DNA of 64,000 nt, taken from contig NZ_VOQS01000002.1 of assembly GCF_007995085.1 (NCBI RefSeq), positions 29,915 through 93,914 of the forward strand, in the 5' to 3' direction. The stretch comes from Paraburkholderia azotifigens. Lineage in GTDB: Bacteria > Pseudomonadota > Gammaproteobacteria > Burkholderiales > Burkholderiaceae. The position numbers were made by a program, and so were the translations under genes. Under the pieces are notes generated by a model that searched no databases, had not been told where the DNA came from, and worked only from the letters and a program-made list of their open reading frames with translations. Below, one piece after another: positions 1 through 10,570 of the stretch. Position 1 is the stretch's first letter. Every line of letters starts with the position of its first letter.

Positions 1-1
1 G

Positions 2-373
2 GGCGACGAGGCCTTCTTCCGGCGCCTCGGCTGCAAGCTGTATGTCGGTGCGCTCGACGTCGCCGAGTACCGGGCCGTGTACGAGCGTCGCTGCGAAGAG
101 CTGCGCGTGGTCTCGGACGACGATGCATTCGAGTATCTCGTGCATCACCTGCACATGACGTCGGGCAGGCCTTTGCTCGCCTGTTATCCGGGTGACCTTC
201 TGCGCATCGTGCTCGCCAATGCGAAGTACCTGGATCAGCCGGCCATCGCCGACGCGCTGAATCTTCTGCGCGCCTGGAACGCCTTTTTCGCGGTGGTCGG
301 TGAGCACGACACGCCACCGCCGCAACAGCAAGGCGCCGCTGAGAGAAGCGCAAAAAAATCAGCGGCCGGTTAA
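2..373 (+). CDS. C-terminal part of an AAA ATPase-like protein (partial)
   Basis: The frame is open from the first bases of the window and stops at TAA 371-373, so only the last 123 residues are present and the true start lies upstream. The visible part is helical. The stretch GRPLLACYPGDLLRIVLANAKYLDQP resembles the C-terminal lid of AAA-family ATPases, where a Pro-Arg/Gly-Asp-Leu segment follows the nucleotide-binding core. No Walker motif is inside the window, so the family call rests on the lid alone. It precedes the pilus gene cpaB by 63 bp in the same direction and may belong to the same transcription unit. The tail is Gln/Lys/Ala-rich and probably disordered. Confidence 0.5.
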   Translation, partial: GDEAFFRRLGCKLYVGALDVAEYRAVYERRCEELRVVSDDDAFEYLVHHLHMTSGRPLLACYPGDLLRIVLANAKYLDQPAIADALNLLRAWNAFFAVVGEHDTPPPQQQGAAERSAKKSAAG

Positions 374-436
374 TGGACCGGTTAAACGGCCGGAAACGCT
401 AGTCAGGAAACAGGTCAGGCATCAGGGAGAGTTGTC

Positions 437-1285
437 ATGAAGAACATACGTGCGTTGGTGATGTTGCTGGTTGCTGCGGTGGCCGGGCTCGGTGCGGTAG
501 CAATGGCATCGCGCTGGCTGATGGACAGGTCGTCGGGCATGACGGCCAAGGTTGCCGTCGCGGCCGTCGACATCAATCTCGGGCAACGGCTGAATACAGA
601 ATTCATCAAGATGGTGGACTGGCCATCGGGCAGCGTACCGCCGGGCGCGTTCACCGATGTCCAGACGCTCGATGGGCGCGTGATGAAAAACAGCGTGCTG
701 CGTGGCGAGCCGATCCTCGAAGGCAAGCTGAGCCCGGTGGGCACCATGGGCGGCCTTTCGGCTGTGATCGGTGAAGGGCGCCGCGCCATCACCGTGCGCG
801 TGAACGACGTGATCGGCGTCGCGGGCTTCGCGCTGCCAGGCAACTACGTCGACATCATCGTCAGCACGCAGCAGGACAAAGGCAGCGACAAGGGTTCGAA
901 CAAGGACGAGAGCATTTCGAAGATCGTGCTCGAGAAGATCCTCGTGCTCGCCGTCGCCCAGGAAGTCGGCCGCGACGAGACCAAGCCGAAAGTGGTCAAT
1001 GCCGTCACGCTCGAAGTCACGCCTGAACAGGCAGAGAAGCTCGATCTGGCGCGCAGTGTGGGGACGTTGTCGCTCGTGCTGCGCAACCAGGTCGACACGG
1101 CAACGCTGCCGACTGCCGGCGCGACCAAGTTCACGCTGCTCGGCACGCAAGCCCCAGTGGCTGCCTCGGCGCCCGCGGCAGCACCGGCACGCCCCGTACG
1201 TACGCACTATGCGGCACGCCCGGCTGCGCCGCGTGACTGCATCGGCGTGCTGTCGGGGGTGCTGGGCAGTCTCGAATGTTTCTAG
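437..1285 (+). CDS. cpaB: Flp pilus assembly protein CpaB/RcpC
   Basis: This is the periplasmic/inner-membrane CpaB (RcpC) subunit of a Tad/Flp pilus, thought to work with the outer-membrane secretin. A GGGAGAG ribosome site sits 6-7 bases before ATG 437. Residues 5-25 form one membrane anchor. A SAF-type domain follows (VAAVDINLGQRLN, then VPPGAF and GEPILEGKL), and then the RcpC domain (GRRAITVRVNDVIGVAGFALPGNYVDIIVS). The length of 282 residues is normal. The last 60 residues are Ala/Pro-rich and end in a short segment with two cysteines (DCIGVLSGVLGSLECF). It is the first recognisable gene of the tad operon here. Confidence 0.93.
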   Translation: MKNIRALVMLLVAAVAGLGAVAMASRWLMDRSSGMTAKVAVAAVDINLGQRLNTEFIKMVDWPSGSVPPGAFTDVQTLDGRVMKNSVLRGEPILEGKLSPVGTMGGLSAVIGEGRRAITVRVNDVIGVAGFALPGNYVDIIVSTQQDKGSDKGSNKDESISKIVLEKILVLAVAQEVGRDETKPKVVNAVTLEVTPEQAEKLDLARSVGTLSLVLRNQVDTATLPTAGATKFTLLGTQAPVAASAPAAAPARPVRTHYAARPAAPRDCIGVLSGVLGSLECF

Positions 1286-1385
1286 ACCGGTTGCGGCCGT
1301 TCTGACCGGGTCGCCGCGGCTGGCAACAACAAGGCAGGAACGCAAGTCTCGACTTGCAAATATCGGGTAACGGGGGCATGACCAA

Positions 1386-3314
1386 ATGAAAACGAAACCG
1401 GGATTCTCGCGCGGTAACAAGCAGCACCGCTGCTCACTGGGCAGCACGGCGCTCGTCGCGGCGCTTTGCTTTGGGCTCATGGCCGCGCAGACCAGCGCGG
1501 CGCAGGAGGCGATCGAAGCACCGATGCTCGCCAAGCGCGGCGCGACTCCACCGCTGCCGGCCGCGCGAGGCGCAACGCCGATGATGATGGCGATGGCACC
1601 CGCGCCGGCAGCAGCGGCGATGAGTGGGCCCATCCCGTTGCGCGGCCCGAGCTGTACGGGAGAAATCCGCGATGAGACCAACGTCACCGTGCCGGTCGGC
1701 AAATCGGTACTCGTCCCGCTTCTCGAGCCCGCGCGCAACCGCACGCTCGGCAACCCCGTCGTTGCGCAGGCCGCGCTGGTGTCGCCTCGCACGCTCTACG
1801 TCGTCGGGATGACGGTCGGCACGACCAACATGATCGTGCAGGGCAAGGGCGGCTCGTGCCAGATGATCAACGTGATCGTCAGTGTCGACGCCGAGGGACT
1901 GCAGCAGGCGCTTCGGCAGCTGATGCCGGAAGAGCGGGGCATCCGTGTGTCGACGGCGGCCGGCAACCTGGTGGTAAGCGGTCATGTGTCGAGCGCACCC
2001 GCTGCGCAACAGGCCATGCAGATCGCACAGGCCTTCGCGGACTCGCAACCCACGCAGCAACAGCAGGCGGCCTCGTCGAATTCGGGCAACGGGACGGCGA
2101 GCGTGAGCCAGCAGAGCTCGAGCACCACCAAGACGGCTGCCGTCATCAACATGATGTCCGTCGACTCGCCGCAGCAGGTGATGCTGGAAGTCAAGGTAGC
2201 GGAGGTGTCGAAGACGCTGATCAACCAGCTGGGTTCGGCAGTCAACATTCAGGGCGGCTTCGGTTCGTGGGCGGGGGCGCTGGTGAGCAACCTGCTCGCG
2301 GGCGTGACGAGTGCGCTAGCCGTCAGCAAGGCCAACAACCGTCCGTTCAACCTGGCGGTCGATGCACAGAAGACCGACAACCTGATCAAGATTCTTGCGG
2401 AACCGAACCTCGTGACGATCAGCGGACAGGAGGCCACGTTCCTCTCGGGCGGCAAGATCTTCATTCCCATTCCCCAGAGCAGCGGTAACGGCGTATCAAG
2501 CATCACGCTGCAGCAGGAAGAGTTCGGCGTCGGGCTCAAGTTCACGCCGACCGTGCTGTCTGGAGGGCGGATCAGCCTGAAGGTGGCGCCTGAAGTGTCC
2601 GAACTGTCACCCACGGGTGTGGCGGTCTCGGCTTCCGGCTTGTCGGGTGTTTCCATCCTGCCGCTCATCAACACGCGTCGCGCGTCGACGGTCGTGCAGA
2701 TGCACGACGGCGAGTCGTTTGCGATCGGCGGGCTGTTGAGCAGCAACGTGACAGGTGCGCTGAAAGCCGTTCCCGGTCTGGGCGAAGTGCCCGTTCTCGG
2801 CGCATTGCTTCGCAGCACGTCGTTCCAGCAGGACCTGACGGAACTGGTGTTCATCATCACGCCGCACCTCGTGAAGCCACTGCAGACGCCGAACTATCCG
2901 CTGCCGACGGACAGCTTCTCGCAACCGAATGAAGCTGACGTCTATGCGACGGGCAACATGGAAGGCCGCCACGGCAAGTATTCCGCCGCGCCCGCCGGGA
3001 CCGAGCCGGGTAATGCGCCAGCGCCGGCACCTGTGCCCGCACCTCAGGCGCCCGCCGCACCCGTGTCGAATGCACTGCCGCCGCACGACACGCAGGCCAC
3101 GATGAGTGCGCCCGCGCAGCCGGCCGCGTCCGGTAATGCAACGCCGCCGCAGAAGGCCGAGCCGTTGGCTCAACCCGTAGTGCTCAATCCGGTGACGGAC
3201 GAGCAGGCAGCACGGATTGCCCGCATCGAGAGCACCGCCCGCCGGATCGCTGCACGCGAGGGACGGCAGGACGTCGCGAACACCGATGCGTCACGCCATG
3301 CGCTGGACCACTGA
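1386..3314 (+). CDS. cpaC: Tad pilus secretin CpaC/RcpA
   Basis: Outer-membrane secretin through which the Flp pilus exits. The 642-residue product has an N-terminal signal region (STALVAALCFGLMAAQTSAAQ) and a pilus-assembly N-domain (GKSVLVPLLEPARNRTLGNP, TLYVVGMTVGTTNMIVQ). A BON-like segment follows (GIRVSTAAGNLVVSGHV). The secretin domain runs from VMLEVKVAEVSK to the family signature VPGLGEVPVLGALLRSTSFQQDLTELVFIITPHLV. The last 140 residues are Ala/Pro-rich with no recognised fold, longer than in many homologues. It lies 100 bp after cpaB in the same direction, and the small lipoprotein gene follows. Confidence 0.95.
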   Translation: MKTKPGFSRGNKQHRCSLGSTALVAALCFGLMAAQTSAAQEAIEAPMLAKRGATPPLPAARGATPMMMAMAPAPAAAAMSGPIPLRGPSCTGEIRDETNVTVPVGKSVLVPLLEPARNRTLGNPVVAQAALVSPRTLYVVGMTVGTTNMIVQGKGGSCQMINVIVSVDAEGLQQALRQLMPEERGIRVSTAAGNLVVSGHVSSAPAAQQAMQIAQAFADSQPTQQQQAASSNSGNGTASVSQQSSSTTKTAAVINMMSVDSPQQVMLEVKVAEVSKTLINQLGSAVNIQGGFGSWAGALVSNLLAGVTSALAVSKANNRPFNLAVDAQKTDNLIKILAEPNLVTISGQEATFLSGGKIFIPIPQSSGNGVSSITLQQEEFGVGLKFTPTVLSGGRISLKVAPEVSELSPTGVAVSASGLSGVSILPLINTRRASTVVQMHDGESFAIGGLLSSNVTGALKAVPGLGEVPVLGALLRSTSFQQDLTELVFIITPHLVKPLQTPNYPLPTDSFSQPNEADVYATGNMEGRHGKYSAAPAGTEPGNAPAPAPVPAPQAPAAPVSNALPPHDTQATMSAPAQPAASGNATPPQKAEPLAQPVVLNPVTDEQAARIARIESTARRIAAREGRQDVANTDASRHALDH

Positions 3315-3335
3315 AGTCACGCCAAGGGGAATCTG

Positions 3336-3647
3336 ATGAAACTCGCACATATTGTTTTCGCGCGCCGGGCAGCGCTCGCGGTGTCGGTCTGCGGCGCGCT
3401 GGCTGGATGCATGTCCAGCACGCCGATCTGGGATGCGCATAGGGGTGAAGCACTGAAGACGGTCACCCAGGCGCAGATCATCGATCCGCATGCAGCTGAA
3501 CACGCACAGTCGACACCCGGCATCGATGGCACGTCCGCCGCTTCGGCGATGGACAGCTACGACAAGTCCTTCCGCGCGCCGACGCCGTCGCCGAACGCAT
3601 TCGTCATCGGCGTAGGCAGCGGAACTTCGGGCGGCGGCGGCCAGTAA
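3336..3647 (+). CDS. small Tad-operon lipoprotein
   Basis: A 103-residue protein with an N-terminal signal peptide ending in the lipobox LAGC (cysteine near residue 26), so it is predicted to be an outer-membrane-directed lipoprotein. The mature part is short and Ser/Ala/Gly-rich, with no known domain. It starts 21 bp after the cpaC stop with an AGGGGA-type ribosome site. By position it corresponds to the CpaD or pilotin-like lipoproteins that help secretins assemble in other tad loci. That is inference from position, because no CpaD signature is visible. Confidence 0.7.
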   Translation: MKLAHIVFARRAALAVSVCGALAGCMSSTPIWDAHRGEALKTVTQAQIIDPHAAEHAQSTPGIDGTSAASAMDSYDKSFRAPTPSPNAFVIGVGSGTSGGGGQ

Positions 3648-3671
3648 CAGAAACCTGCATAGGAGATCGTC

Positions 3672-4937
3672 ATGCGTCGCGTCAATCGTTCTGGTGCATA
3701 CGGTGCTGCGCATCGGCGTGAGCGCGGCGTCGTGGCGATCATCGTCGCACTCACGCTTGCGGTGCTTGTCGCCTTCGCCGGTCTCGCGCTTGATCTGGGC
3801 AAGCTGTATGTCGCGAAAACCGAACTATCCAACGCTGCGGACGCGTGCGCACTGGCAGCGGCGCGCGACCTGACGAAGGCGGTCTCGCTTGCGGCACCCG
3901 AAGCCGCAGGCATGACGGTTGGATCGACCAACCGTGTGGTGCTGCAGAGCGAGAACGTCTCGCTCAGCACCAACAGCAACGTCACGTTCAGCAAACAGTT
4001 TGCCGGTCCCTATCTGACCAAGGACCAGTTCACGGCGGCGGATGTGCCCAGCATTGGCTACGTGCGCTGTACGGTGAGCCGCACGGGTATAGCCAACTGG
4101 TTCATGCAGGTGCTCGACGCCACACTCGGCACGTCGGCCGTTGCCGCGACCGCCGTGGCGTCGACCACGCAATCGCAGACGACCTGCGCGCTGCCCGTTG
4201 CCATCTGCAAGCCGGCCGCCGGCAGCGCCTACAACGTGGGGGACTGGGTGTCCAGCAAGGTAGGTTCGGACAATCAGTTGACGGGCAACTTCATGTGGGT
4301 GGCGTACCCCGGCCAGAATGTGCCGGACATGAAAACGCTTCTCACGGGTTCGGGACAGTGCACGTTGCCGACACTCGGTACACAGGTCGGCCATACCGGC
4401 AACATCCAGAGCATGGACGACGCCTGGAACACCCGTTTCGGTATCTACCATGGCTCATACAATCCGCCGCCGGATCCCACCGGGATATCCGATTTCACGG
4501 GCTTTGCCTATTCGCCGGTGACGCAGCTCAACGGATCGTATCCGACGAGGAATGTCTTTCCGGATTTCCGAGACAACCAGCGGCCGAATCACACGCCTTA
4601 TCAGGGCTACTCCAAACCGACGAATCTCCTGGAGGTTCAGGGCACGACCCAGTCGAGCACCTACTACTCGAGTGGCGCCGACCGGCGGCTGGCGCTTGTG
4701 CCGGTGACCGACTGTTCTGCATTACAAAACAGTCAGCAATCATCGATCCTGTCATGGGCCTGCGTGCTGATGCTGCACCCGATGGAGAAGGGCGGCAGCA
4801 AGAGCGGGCTTGACGGCACGATCTACCTGGAGTACCGCGGTGACGCGACCGATCCGTCCACGCCCTGCGCAACACAGGGTATCCCGGGAAGCACTTCTGC
4901 TGGCACCGGGCCAATGGTGCCGGTGCTGGTTCAATAG
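3672..4937 (+). CDS. tadG: TadG-like pilus assembly protein
   Basis: The N-terminus carries the Tad_N signature: a positively charged leader, then RGVVAIIVALTLAVLVAFAGLALDLGKLYVAKTELSNAADACALAAAR. This is the membrane helix and start of the helical domain of TadG/TadE-like pseudopilins. The 421-residue length is at the short end for TadG. The rest is a probable extracytoplasmic domain rich in Ser, Thr, Gly and Tyr with several cysteines, and has no von Willebrand A motif that I can see. AGGAG lies 6-7 bases before the ATG. It is followed after 10 bp by two TadE-like genes, the usual tad arrangement. Confidence 0.82.
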   Translation: MRRVNRSGAYGAAHRRERGVVAIIVALTLAVLVAFAGLALDLGKLYVAKTELSNAADACALAAARDLTKAVSLAAPEAAGMTVGSTNRVVLQSENVSLSTNSNVTFSKQFAGPYLTKDQFTAADVPSIGYVRCTVSRTGIANWFMQVLDATLGTSAVAATAVASTTQSQTTCALPVAICKPAAGSAYNVGDWVSSKVGSDNQLTGNFMWVAYPGQNVPDMKTLLTGSGQCTLPTLGTQVGHTGNIQSMDDAWNTRFGIYHGSYNPPPDPTGISDFTGFAYSPVTQLNGSYPTRNVFPDFRDNQRPNHTPYQGYSKPTNLLEVQGTTQSSTYYSSGADRRLALVPVTDCSALQNSQQSSILSWACVLMLHPMEKGGSKSGLDGTIYLEYRGDATDPSTPCATQGIPGSTSAGTGPMVPVLVQ

Positions 4938-4947
4938 GGGGACTGTC

Positions 4948-5436
4948 ATGCACTCGCAAAGAAAATCGATGCGCAGGATGCAGGGCGCGGTGGCTGTCGA
5001 GTTCGCGCTTCTGGCAGTCCCGCTGATCACGCTGCTGCTTGGCATCGCCGAGTTTGGCCACGCGTTCTATCAGTACAACACGGTCGCGAAGTCAGTGCGG
5101 GATGCGACGCGTCTGCTGTCGGCGTATGACCCGACCGACGCCGCCGACTATCCACTTGCACAAGCCCAGTGCCTTGCTGTCTATGGCACGCCAGACTGTT
5201 CAGGTTCGCCTCTTGTCGATGGCCTGAAAACGAACATGGTCGTGGTGTGTGACCAGGTCAACACTGCCGGGTGCACAGGACAGTTCAAGAACGTGCCAAC
5301 CAATCCGGCTGCCGAGACGATCAATCTTGTTCAGGTCAAGGTCACCGGCTATCCGTACTCGCAGATCACCGGGTTCTTCAATCTTGGGGGGCTGATCTTC
5401 GGGGACATCAGTTGCGTCATGAGGCAGGTGCTATGA
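4948..5436 (+). CDS. tadE: TadE-like pseudopilin
   Basis: 162 residues beginning MHSQRKSMRRMQGAVAVEFALLAVPLITLLLGIAEFGHAFYQYNTVAKSVRDATR. This is the classic TadE signature: a prepilin-like G-AVAVEFAL motif followed by a hydrophobic helix, with the conserved Glu five residues after the Gly. I place the start at ATG 4948, preceded by AGGGGG, rather than at the upstream in-frame codon at 4810, which lies inside the TadG gene. The remainder is a small periplasmic domain with paired cysteines (CLAVYGTPDC, CDQVNTAGC). The stop overlaps the next start as ATGA, so translation is probably coupled. Confidence 0.88.
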   Translation: MHSQRKSMRRMQGAVAVEFALLAVPLITLLLGIAEFGHAFYQYNTVAKSVRDATRLLSAYDPTDAADYPLAQAQCLAVYGTPDCSGSPLVDGLKTNMVVVCDQVNTAGCTGQFKNVPTNPAAETINLVQVKVTGYPYSQITGFFNLGGLIFGDISCVMRQVL

Positions 5437-5897
5437 ACAGGCTCAACATCCATCGTCTACCCGGCGCCCGTCGCCAGGGTGGCGTCGCCGCGCTCGAGTT
5501 CGCCTTGATATCTACGGTGTTCTTCACGCTGCTGATCGGCATCATGGAGATGGGACGCGTGCTGTTCTACTGGAACACGGCGGGGGAGGCCACGCGGATG
5601 GGTGCACGAGTGGCCGTGGTGTGCGACATCAACAGCAGCCAGAACGCGAACAACCCGGTGATCAGGGACATGCAGCAGCTGCTGCCGATCCTGCAGCCTT
5701 CCAACGTAACCGTGACGTATGCGCCCGCGGGCTGCGACGCCACGTCATGTACTTCGGTCACAGTTTCCATCGCCAACGTTGCGGTCAATACGGTCGTGCC
5801 CTTCGTACCATTCAACCTGACCATGCCGCCATTCTCGACGAGGTTGCCAAGAGAAAGCCTGAACAGCGTGGGCGGGACCAATCCCACCTGTAGCTAA
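5433..5897 (+). CDS. second TadE/TadF-like pseudopilin
   Basis: A 154-residue paralogue of the preceding protein, with the motif GGVAALEFALISTVFFTLLIGIMEMGRVLFYWNTAGEATRMGARVAVVCD. It has the TadE processing site and membrane helix, then a periplasmic domain with cysteine pairs. The ATG at 5433 overlaps the stop of the first TadE-like gene by four bases. Two consecutive TadE-family genes are common in tad loci, where they form a minor pseudopilin complex; the second often corresponds to TadF. An in-frame codon at 5271 is inside the neighbour and was not used. Confidence 0.85.
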   Translation: MNRLNIHRLPGARRQGGVAALEFALISTVFFTLLIGIMEMGRVLFYWNTAGEATRMGARVAVVCDINSSQNANNPVIRDMQQLLPILQPSNVTVTYAPAGCDATSCTSVTVSIANVAVNTVVPFVPFNLTMPPFSTRLPRESLNSVGGTNPTCS

Positions 5898-5924
5898 GCC
5901 ATCGCCCGTGACAGGAAGAATGAA

Positions 5925-7103
5925 ATGATCGACATCCTCATAATTTCACCCGATCCAGCGCATGCCGGCGCGATTGCGCGGACTGTGGAGGCGGGAGATT
6001 CCCACCATCGCGTCAGGAATTCGACGGCAAGATTGCCTGATCTCTGCACGAACAAGGAGGCGCTCGATGGCGTCGAGCTGCTGATGTTTGACGGCGCGCA
6101 ACTGACACAACAGGACTTCGACGCGCTCTCGGCTATTGCGACGAAGCATGCCGATCTGACCTGCATGTTGCTGACGCCGTCGCCGTCCGCGGAGCTGCTT
6201 ATTCGCGCCATGCGCGCGGGGGTGCGGGACGTCCAGCCGTGGCCGGCCGATCCTCAGGATTTGCGGCATGCCGTCGAACGCATCGCCATGAAGTCGAACC
6301 GCACGCGACGTGAAGGCAGGGTAATTTCATTCATTTCCTGCAAGGGCGGAAGCGGCACATCGTTCCTTGCGGCAAATGTGGCCTTTGCGGCGTCGACAGC
6401 GGGTAAGCGCGCGCTGCTGATCGACCTCAACCAGCAATTCGGCGAAGCGGCTTTTCTCGTCTCGGAAGTTACACCGCCCGCGACGCTGGCCGATGTAAGT
6501 GCACAGATCGAGCGGCTCGATCCCGCGTTTCTCGATGCGTGCCTGACCCATGTCAGCGACGGTTTCGATGTGCTGGCGGGTGTGCCCGATCCAGCCAAGG
6601 CGAAAGAAATCAAGCCCGAGCATCTGCAGCGCATCCTGAATCTGGTGAGGCACAACTACGATCTCGTCATATTCGATATCGGCCAGAGCATCAGCAATGT
6701 ATCCATCGCGGTGCTCGACCAGAGCGACTGCATTTTCCCGGTGCTGCAACTGAGCCTGCCGTATCTGCGCGGCGGTCGGCGTTTGCTCGATATCTTCCGC
6801 TCGCTCGGCTATCGCGGTGACAAGGTGCGCGTGCTGGTCAATCGCTATGAAAAGAAAGGGCCGGTAGGGTTACCAGAACTGGAAAAAGCATTGGGCCTGC
6901 GGGTGGCCACCGTGATTCCGGAAGACGGCGCTTCGGTGTCGGCGTCGATCAATCAGGGCGTGCCAATCCTGCGGCTCGCCCGATCGAGCGGCGTGGCCAA
7001 AGGCCTCCGTGAACTGGTGCGCTCGCTGTCGCCGCAGCCCGAGACGGAACGGGGCAGCATCTTGCAGAAATTCTTCAACAGGCCGGCGCTGGGCCGGGCG
7101 TGA
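5925..7103 (+). CDS. tadZ: Tad pilus localisation ATPase TadZ/CpaE
   Basis: A 392-residue ParA/MinD-type protein. The first 120 residues are a receiver-like domain (MIDILIISPDPAHAGAIARTV, ELLMFDGAQLTQQDF). The C-terminal part is the ATPase, with a deviant Walker A CKGGSGTSFLAANVAFAAS near residue 140, where Thr-Ser replaces the usual Lys/Thr pair. A Walker B-like segment NYDLVIFDIGQSIS follows. TadZ proteins localise the Tad machine to the pole and often have such atypical P-loops. It starts 27 bp after the second pseudopilin and is followed after 15 bp by the secretion ATPase gene. Confidence 0.9.
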   Translation: MIDILIISPDPAHAGAIARTVEAGDSHHRVRNSTARLPDLCTNKEALDGVELLMFDGAQLTQQDFDALSAIATKHADLTCMLLTPSPSAELLIRAMRAGVRDVQPWPADPQDLRHAVERIAMKSNRTRREGRVISFISCKGGSGTSFLAANVAFAASTAGKRALLIDLNQQFGEAAFLVSEVTPPATLADVSAQIERLDPAFLDACLTHVSDGFDVLAGVPDPAKAKEIKPEHLQRILNLVRHNYDLVIFDIGQSISNVSIAVLDQSDCIFPVLQLSLPYLRGGRRLLDIFRSLGYRGDKVRVLVNRYEKKGPVGLPELEKALGLRVATVIPEDGASVSASINQGVPILRLARSSGVAKGLRELVRSLSPQPETERGSILQKFFNRPALGRA

Positions 7104-7118
7104 GCGAGGAGATAAAAA

Positions 7119-8486
<1,368 letters not shown>

Positions 8487-8552
8487 CGGAGGAAAACGGC
8501 CAGGCGAAAAGAGGTAGCGACAGGCCGCTGCTCAATGGAGAGGGGAATCCTC

Positions 8553-9530
8553 ATGAACTTCGCATTCTATGCATTTGTCATTCTGGTGTTCTTTTCGATC
8601 ATCCTGCTGATCGAGGCCACCTATCTCTGGTGGCAAAGCAAGCACAGCAGTGAGGCAAAGCGCATCGAGAGCCGTATCCGCATGATGTCCGCCGGCGGAC
8701 ACGGCAATGACAAGGCGGTGTCGATTCTCAAGCAGCGTGAGTTTAGCGCATCGCCGCTGTTGACCCGGCTTCTGCTGTGGGTGCCGCGCATTCACTCGGT
8801 GGACCGCTGGCTGGTTCAATCCGGGCTGAACTGGTCGGTGGGAAAGTTTGTCGCTTACACCGTGTTCCCGCCGCTCGTGGTATGGCTCGCAGGAACCATA
8901 GTCTACGTGCCGATACTGGCGCTTCTCGCCGCGATGCTCGTCGCCAGCATGATCGCGACGTTCAAGGTCAGCCGCGCGAAGAAGAAGCGTATGAAGCAGT
9001 TCGAGGAACAGTTGCCCGAGGCTGCCGACATGATCGGCAGGTCGCTTCGGGCCGGACATTCATTCTCGACAGCGCTCGGCATGGTCGGCGATGAAATGCC
9101 CGAGCCGATCGGCAGCGAGTTTCGCACGGCGTTCGATCAGATCAATTTCGGCGTATCGCTCAATGATGCGCTGGGCGGGCTCGCGAACCGCATACCGATC
9201 AGCGACCTGCGCTATTTCGTGATCGCGATTCTGATCCAGCGGGAGAGCGGCGGCAACCTGGCTGAAATTCTCGGCAACATCAGCCAGATCATCCGAGCCC
9301 GGCTGGCGCTGCTCGGCAAGGTCAGGGTGCTGTCGGCTGAAGGGCGGCTGTCGGCGTGGGTTCTGGGAATTCTGCCGTTTGTGGTGGCGTTCCTGATCTC
9401 CATTCTGAATCCGGGCTTCCTTCGGGTGCTGTGGACCGACCCGACTGGCATCAAGCTGGTTGGCGCGGCGCTTGTCATGATGGTGTTCGGCGCGATCTGG
9501 ATGCGCAAAATCATCCGTATTCACGTTTAA
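8553..9530 (+). CDS. tadB: Tad inner-membrane platform protein TadB
   Basis: T2SSF-family integral membrane protein that with TadC forms the pilus assembly platform. I start at ATG 8553 (MNFAFYAFVILVF) because GGAGAGGGG at 8537-8545 is a good ribosome site for it. The in-frame ATG 8535 lies within that site. The protein is about 325 residues, with an N-terminal membrane helix, a central pair of helices (VAYTVFPPLVVWLAGTIVYVPILALLAAMLVASMI), a cytoplasmic T2SSF helical domain (FEEQLPEAADMIGRSLRAGHSFSTALGMVGDEMPEPIGSEF) and two C-terminal helices. Its length is standard. Confidence 0.92.
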   Translation: MNFAFYAFVILVFFSIILLIEATYLWWQSKHSSEAKRIESRIRMMSAGGHGNDKAVSILKQREFSASPLLTRLLLWVPRIHSVDRWLVQSGLNWSVGKFVAYTVFPPLVVWLAGTIVYVPILALLAAMLVASMIATFKVSRAKKKRMKQFEEQLPEAADMIGRSLRAGHSFSTALGMVGDEMPEPIGSEFRTAFDQINFGVSLNDALGGLANRIPISDLRYFVIAILIQRESGGNLAEILGNISQIIRARLALLGKVRVLSAEGRLSAWVLGILPFVVAFLISILNPGFLRVLWTDPTGIKLVGAALVMMVFGAIWMRKIIRIHV

Positions 9531-9572
9531 GGAAAGCGTGTCAATTTCATTAATTGAGGATGGGGTGATCCC

Positions 9573-10556
9573 ATGCCCGCCATGAAAACAGAACAAATCA
9601 TATTGCTAGCCGCAGTATTTGCGATCGTCGCTCTTGTTTCTCTCGGCGCGATGACACTACTGATGCCCAACTCGATAAACCGGCGCCTCGGCAAGCTCAC
9701 CAGCAGCGACGAGTCGTTGCCGAAGGTGGCGGACGGCGAGGTGGCGCAATGGGTGAGAAAGATTGCGGAGGCTTCGAAGCCGATTGCGAAACTCGCGATC
9801 CCTAAAGAGGGTTGGGAACATTCGGCGCTGCGCACGAAGTTCATGCATGCTGGCTGGCGCAGCGAGTCTGCTCCCGGGATTTACTTTGCTGCCAAGACGA
9901 TCCTCGTGATCGGGTTGCCGCTTGTCTGCCTCATGGTGGCCGGCCCATACCTGTCGAACGAGAAGAGTCATCTGCTTCTGCTGTTGCTGCTCGTGCTCGC
10001 AGGCATCGGCTACTACCTGCCCAATATGGCGCTTGCACGCCGAGTGCGCCAGCGACAGCAGACTGTCTTCGAGGACTTTCCCGACGCGCTGGACCTGCTC
10101 ACGGTCTGCGTGGAAGCGGGCCTCGGGCTGGATGCAGCGCTGATGAAAGTGGCCGATGAAATGCACGTCAAGAGCCGGACGTTGAGTGATGAACTCCAGC
10201 TTCTGCTGCTCGAGCTGAGAGCGGGCTTGAGCAAGGAAACGGCGCTAAAGAACCTGGCAATGCGCACGGGCGTCGAGGAGATCGACGTGCTGGTCGCCAT
10301 GCTGATTCAGGCCGAGCGCTTCGGCACCAGCATGGGCGAATCGTTGCGCGTGCACTCGGACAATCTTCGGCTCAAGCGACGGCTTAAGGCGGAAGAGGCC
10401 GCCGGAAAGATTGCGGTCAAATTGCTGTTTCCGCTGATGTTCTGCATATTTCCGACGCTGATGCTGGTATTGCTGGGTCCGGCGTTCATTCAGGTTCTTC
10501 GCGTGCTGCTGCCGACGATGGCTGGCTACGCAGGCGGCGCAGTGCCAATGCAGTGA
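9573..10556 (+). CDS. tadC: Tad inner-membrane platform protein TadC
   Basis: A 327-residue T2SSF-family partner of TadB. It has an N-terminal membrane helix (IILLAAVFAIVALVSLGAMTLLM), a middle helical pair and a T2SSF domain with the typical DFPDALDLLTVCVEAGLGLDAALMKVADEM segment and AMLIQAERFGTSMGESLRVHSDNLRLKRRLKAEE. A hydrophobic C-terminal helix pair follows (LLFPLMFCIFPTLMLVLLGPAFIQ). GAGGATGGGG precedes ATG 9573. It is the last structural tad gene, and the MarR gene starts 15 bp after its stop. Confidence 0.92.
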   Translation: MPAMKTEQIILLAAVFAIVALVSLGAMTLLMPNSINRRLGKLTSSDESLPKVADGEVAQWVRKIAEASKPIAKLAIPKEGWEHSALRTKFMHAGWRSESAPGIYFAAKTILVIGLPLVCLMVAGPYLSNEKSHLLLLLLLVLAGIGYYLPNMALARRVRQRQQTVFEDFPDALDLLTVCVEAGLGLDAALMKVADEMHVKSRTLSDELQLLLLELRAGLSKETALKNLAMRTGVEEIDVLVAMLIQAERFGTSMGESLRVHSDNLRLKRRLKAEEAAGKIAVKLLFPLMFCIFPTLMLVLLGPAFIQVLRVLLPTMAGYAGGAVPMQ

Positions 10557-10570
10557 TGGACGGAGGACTC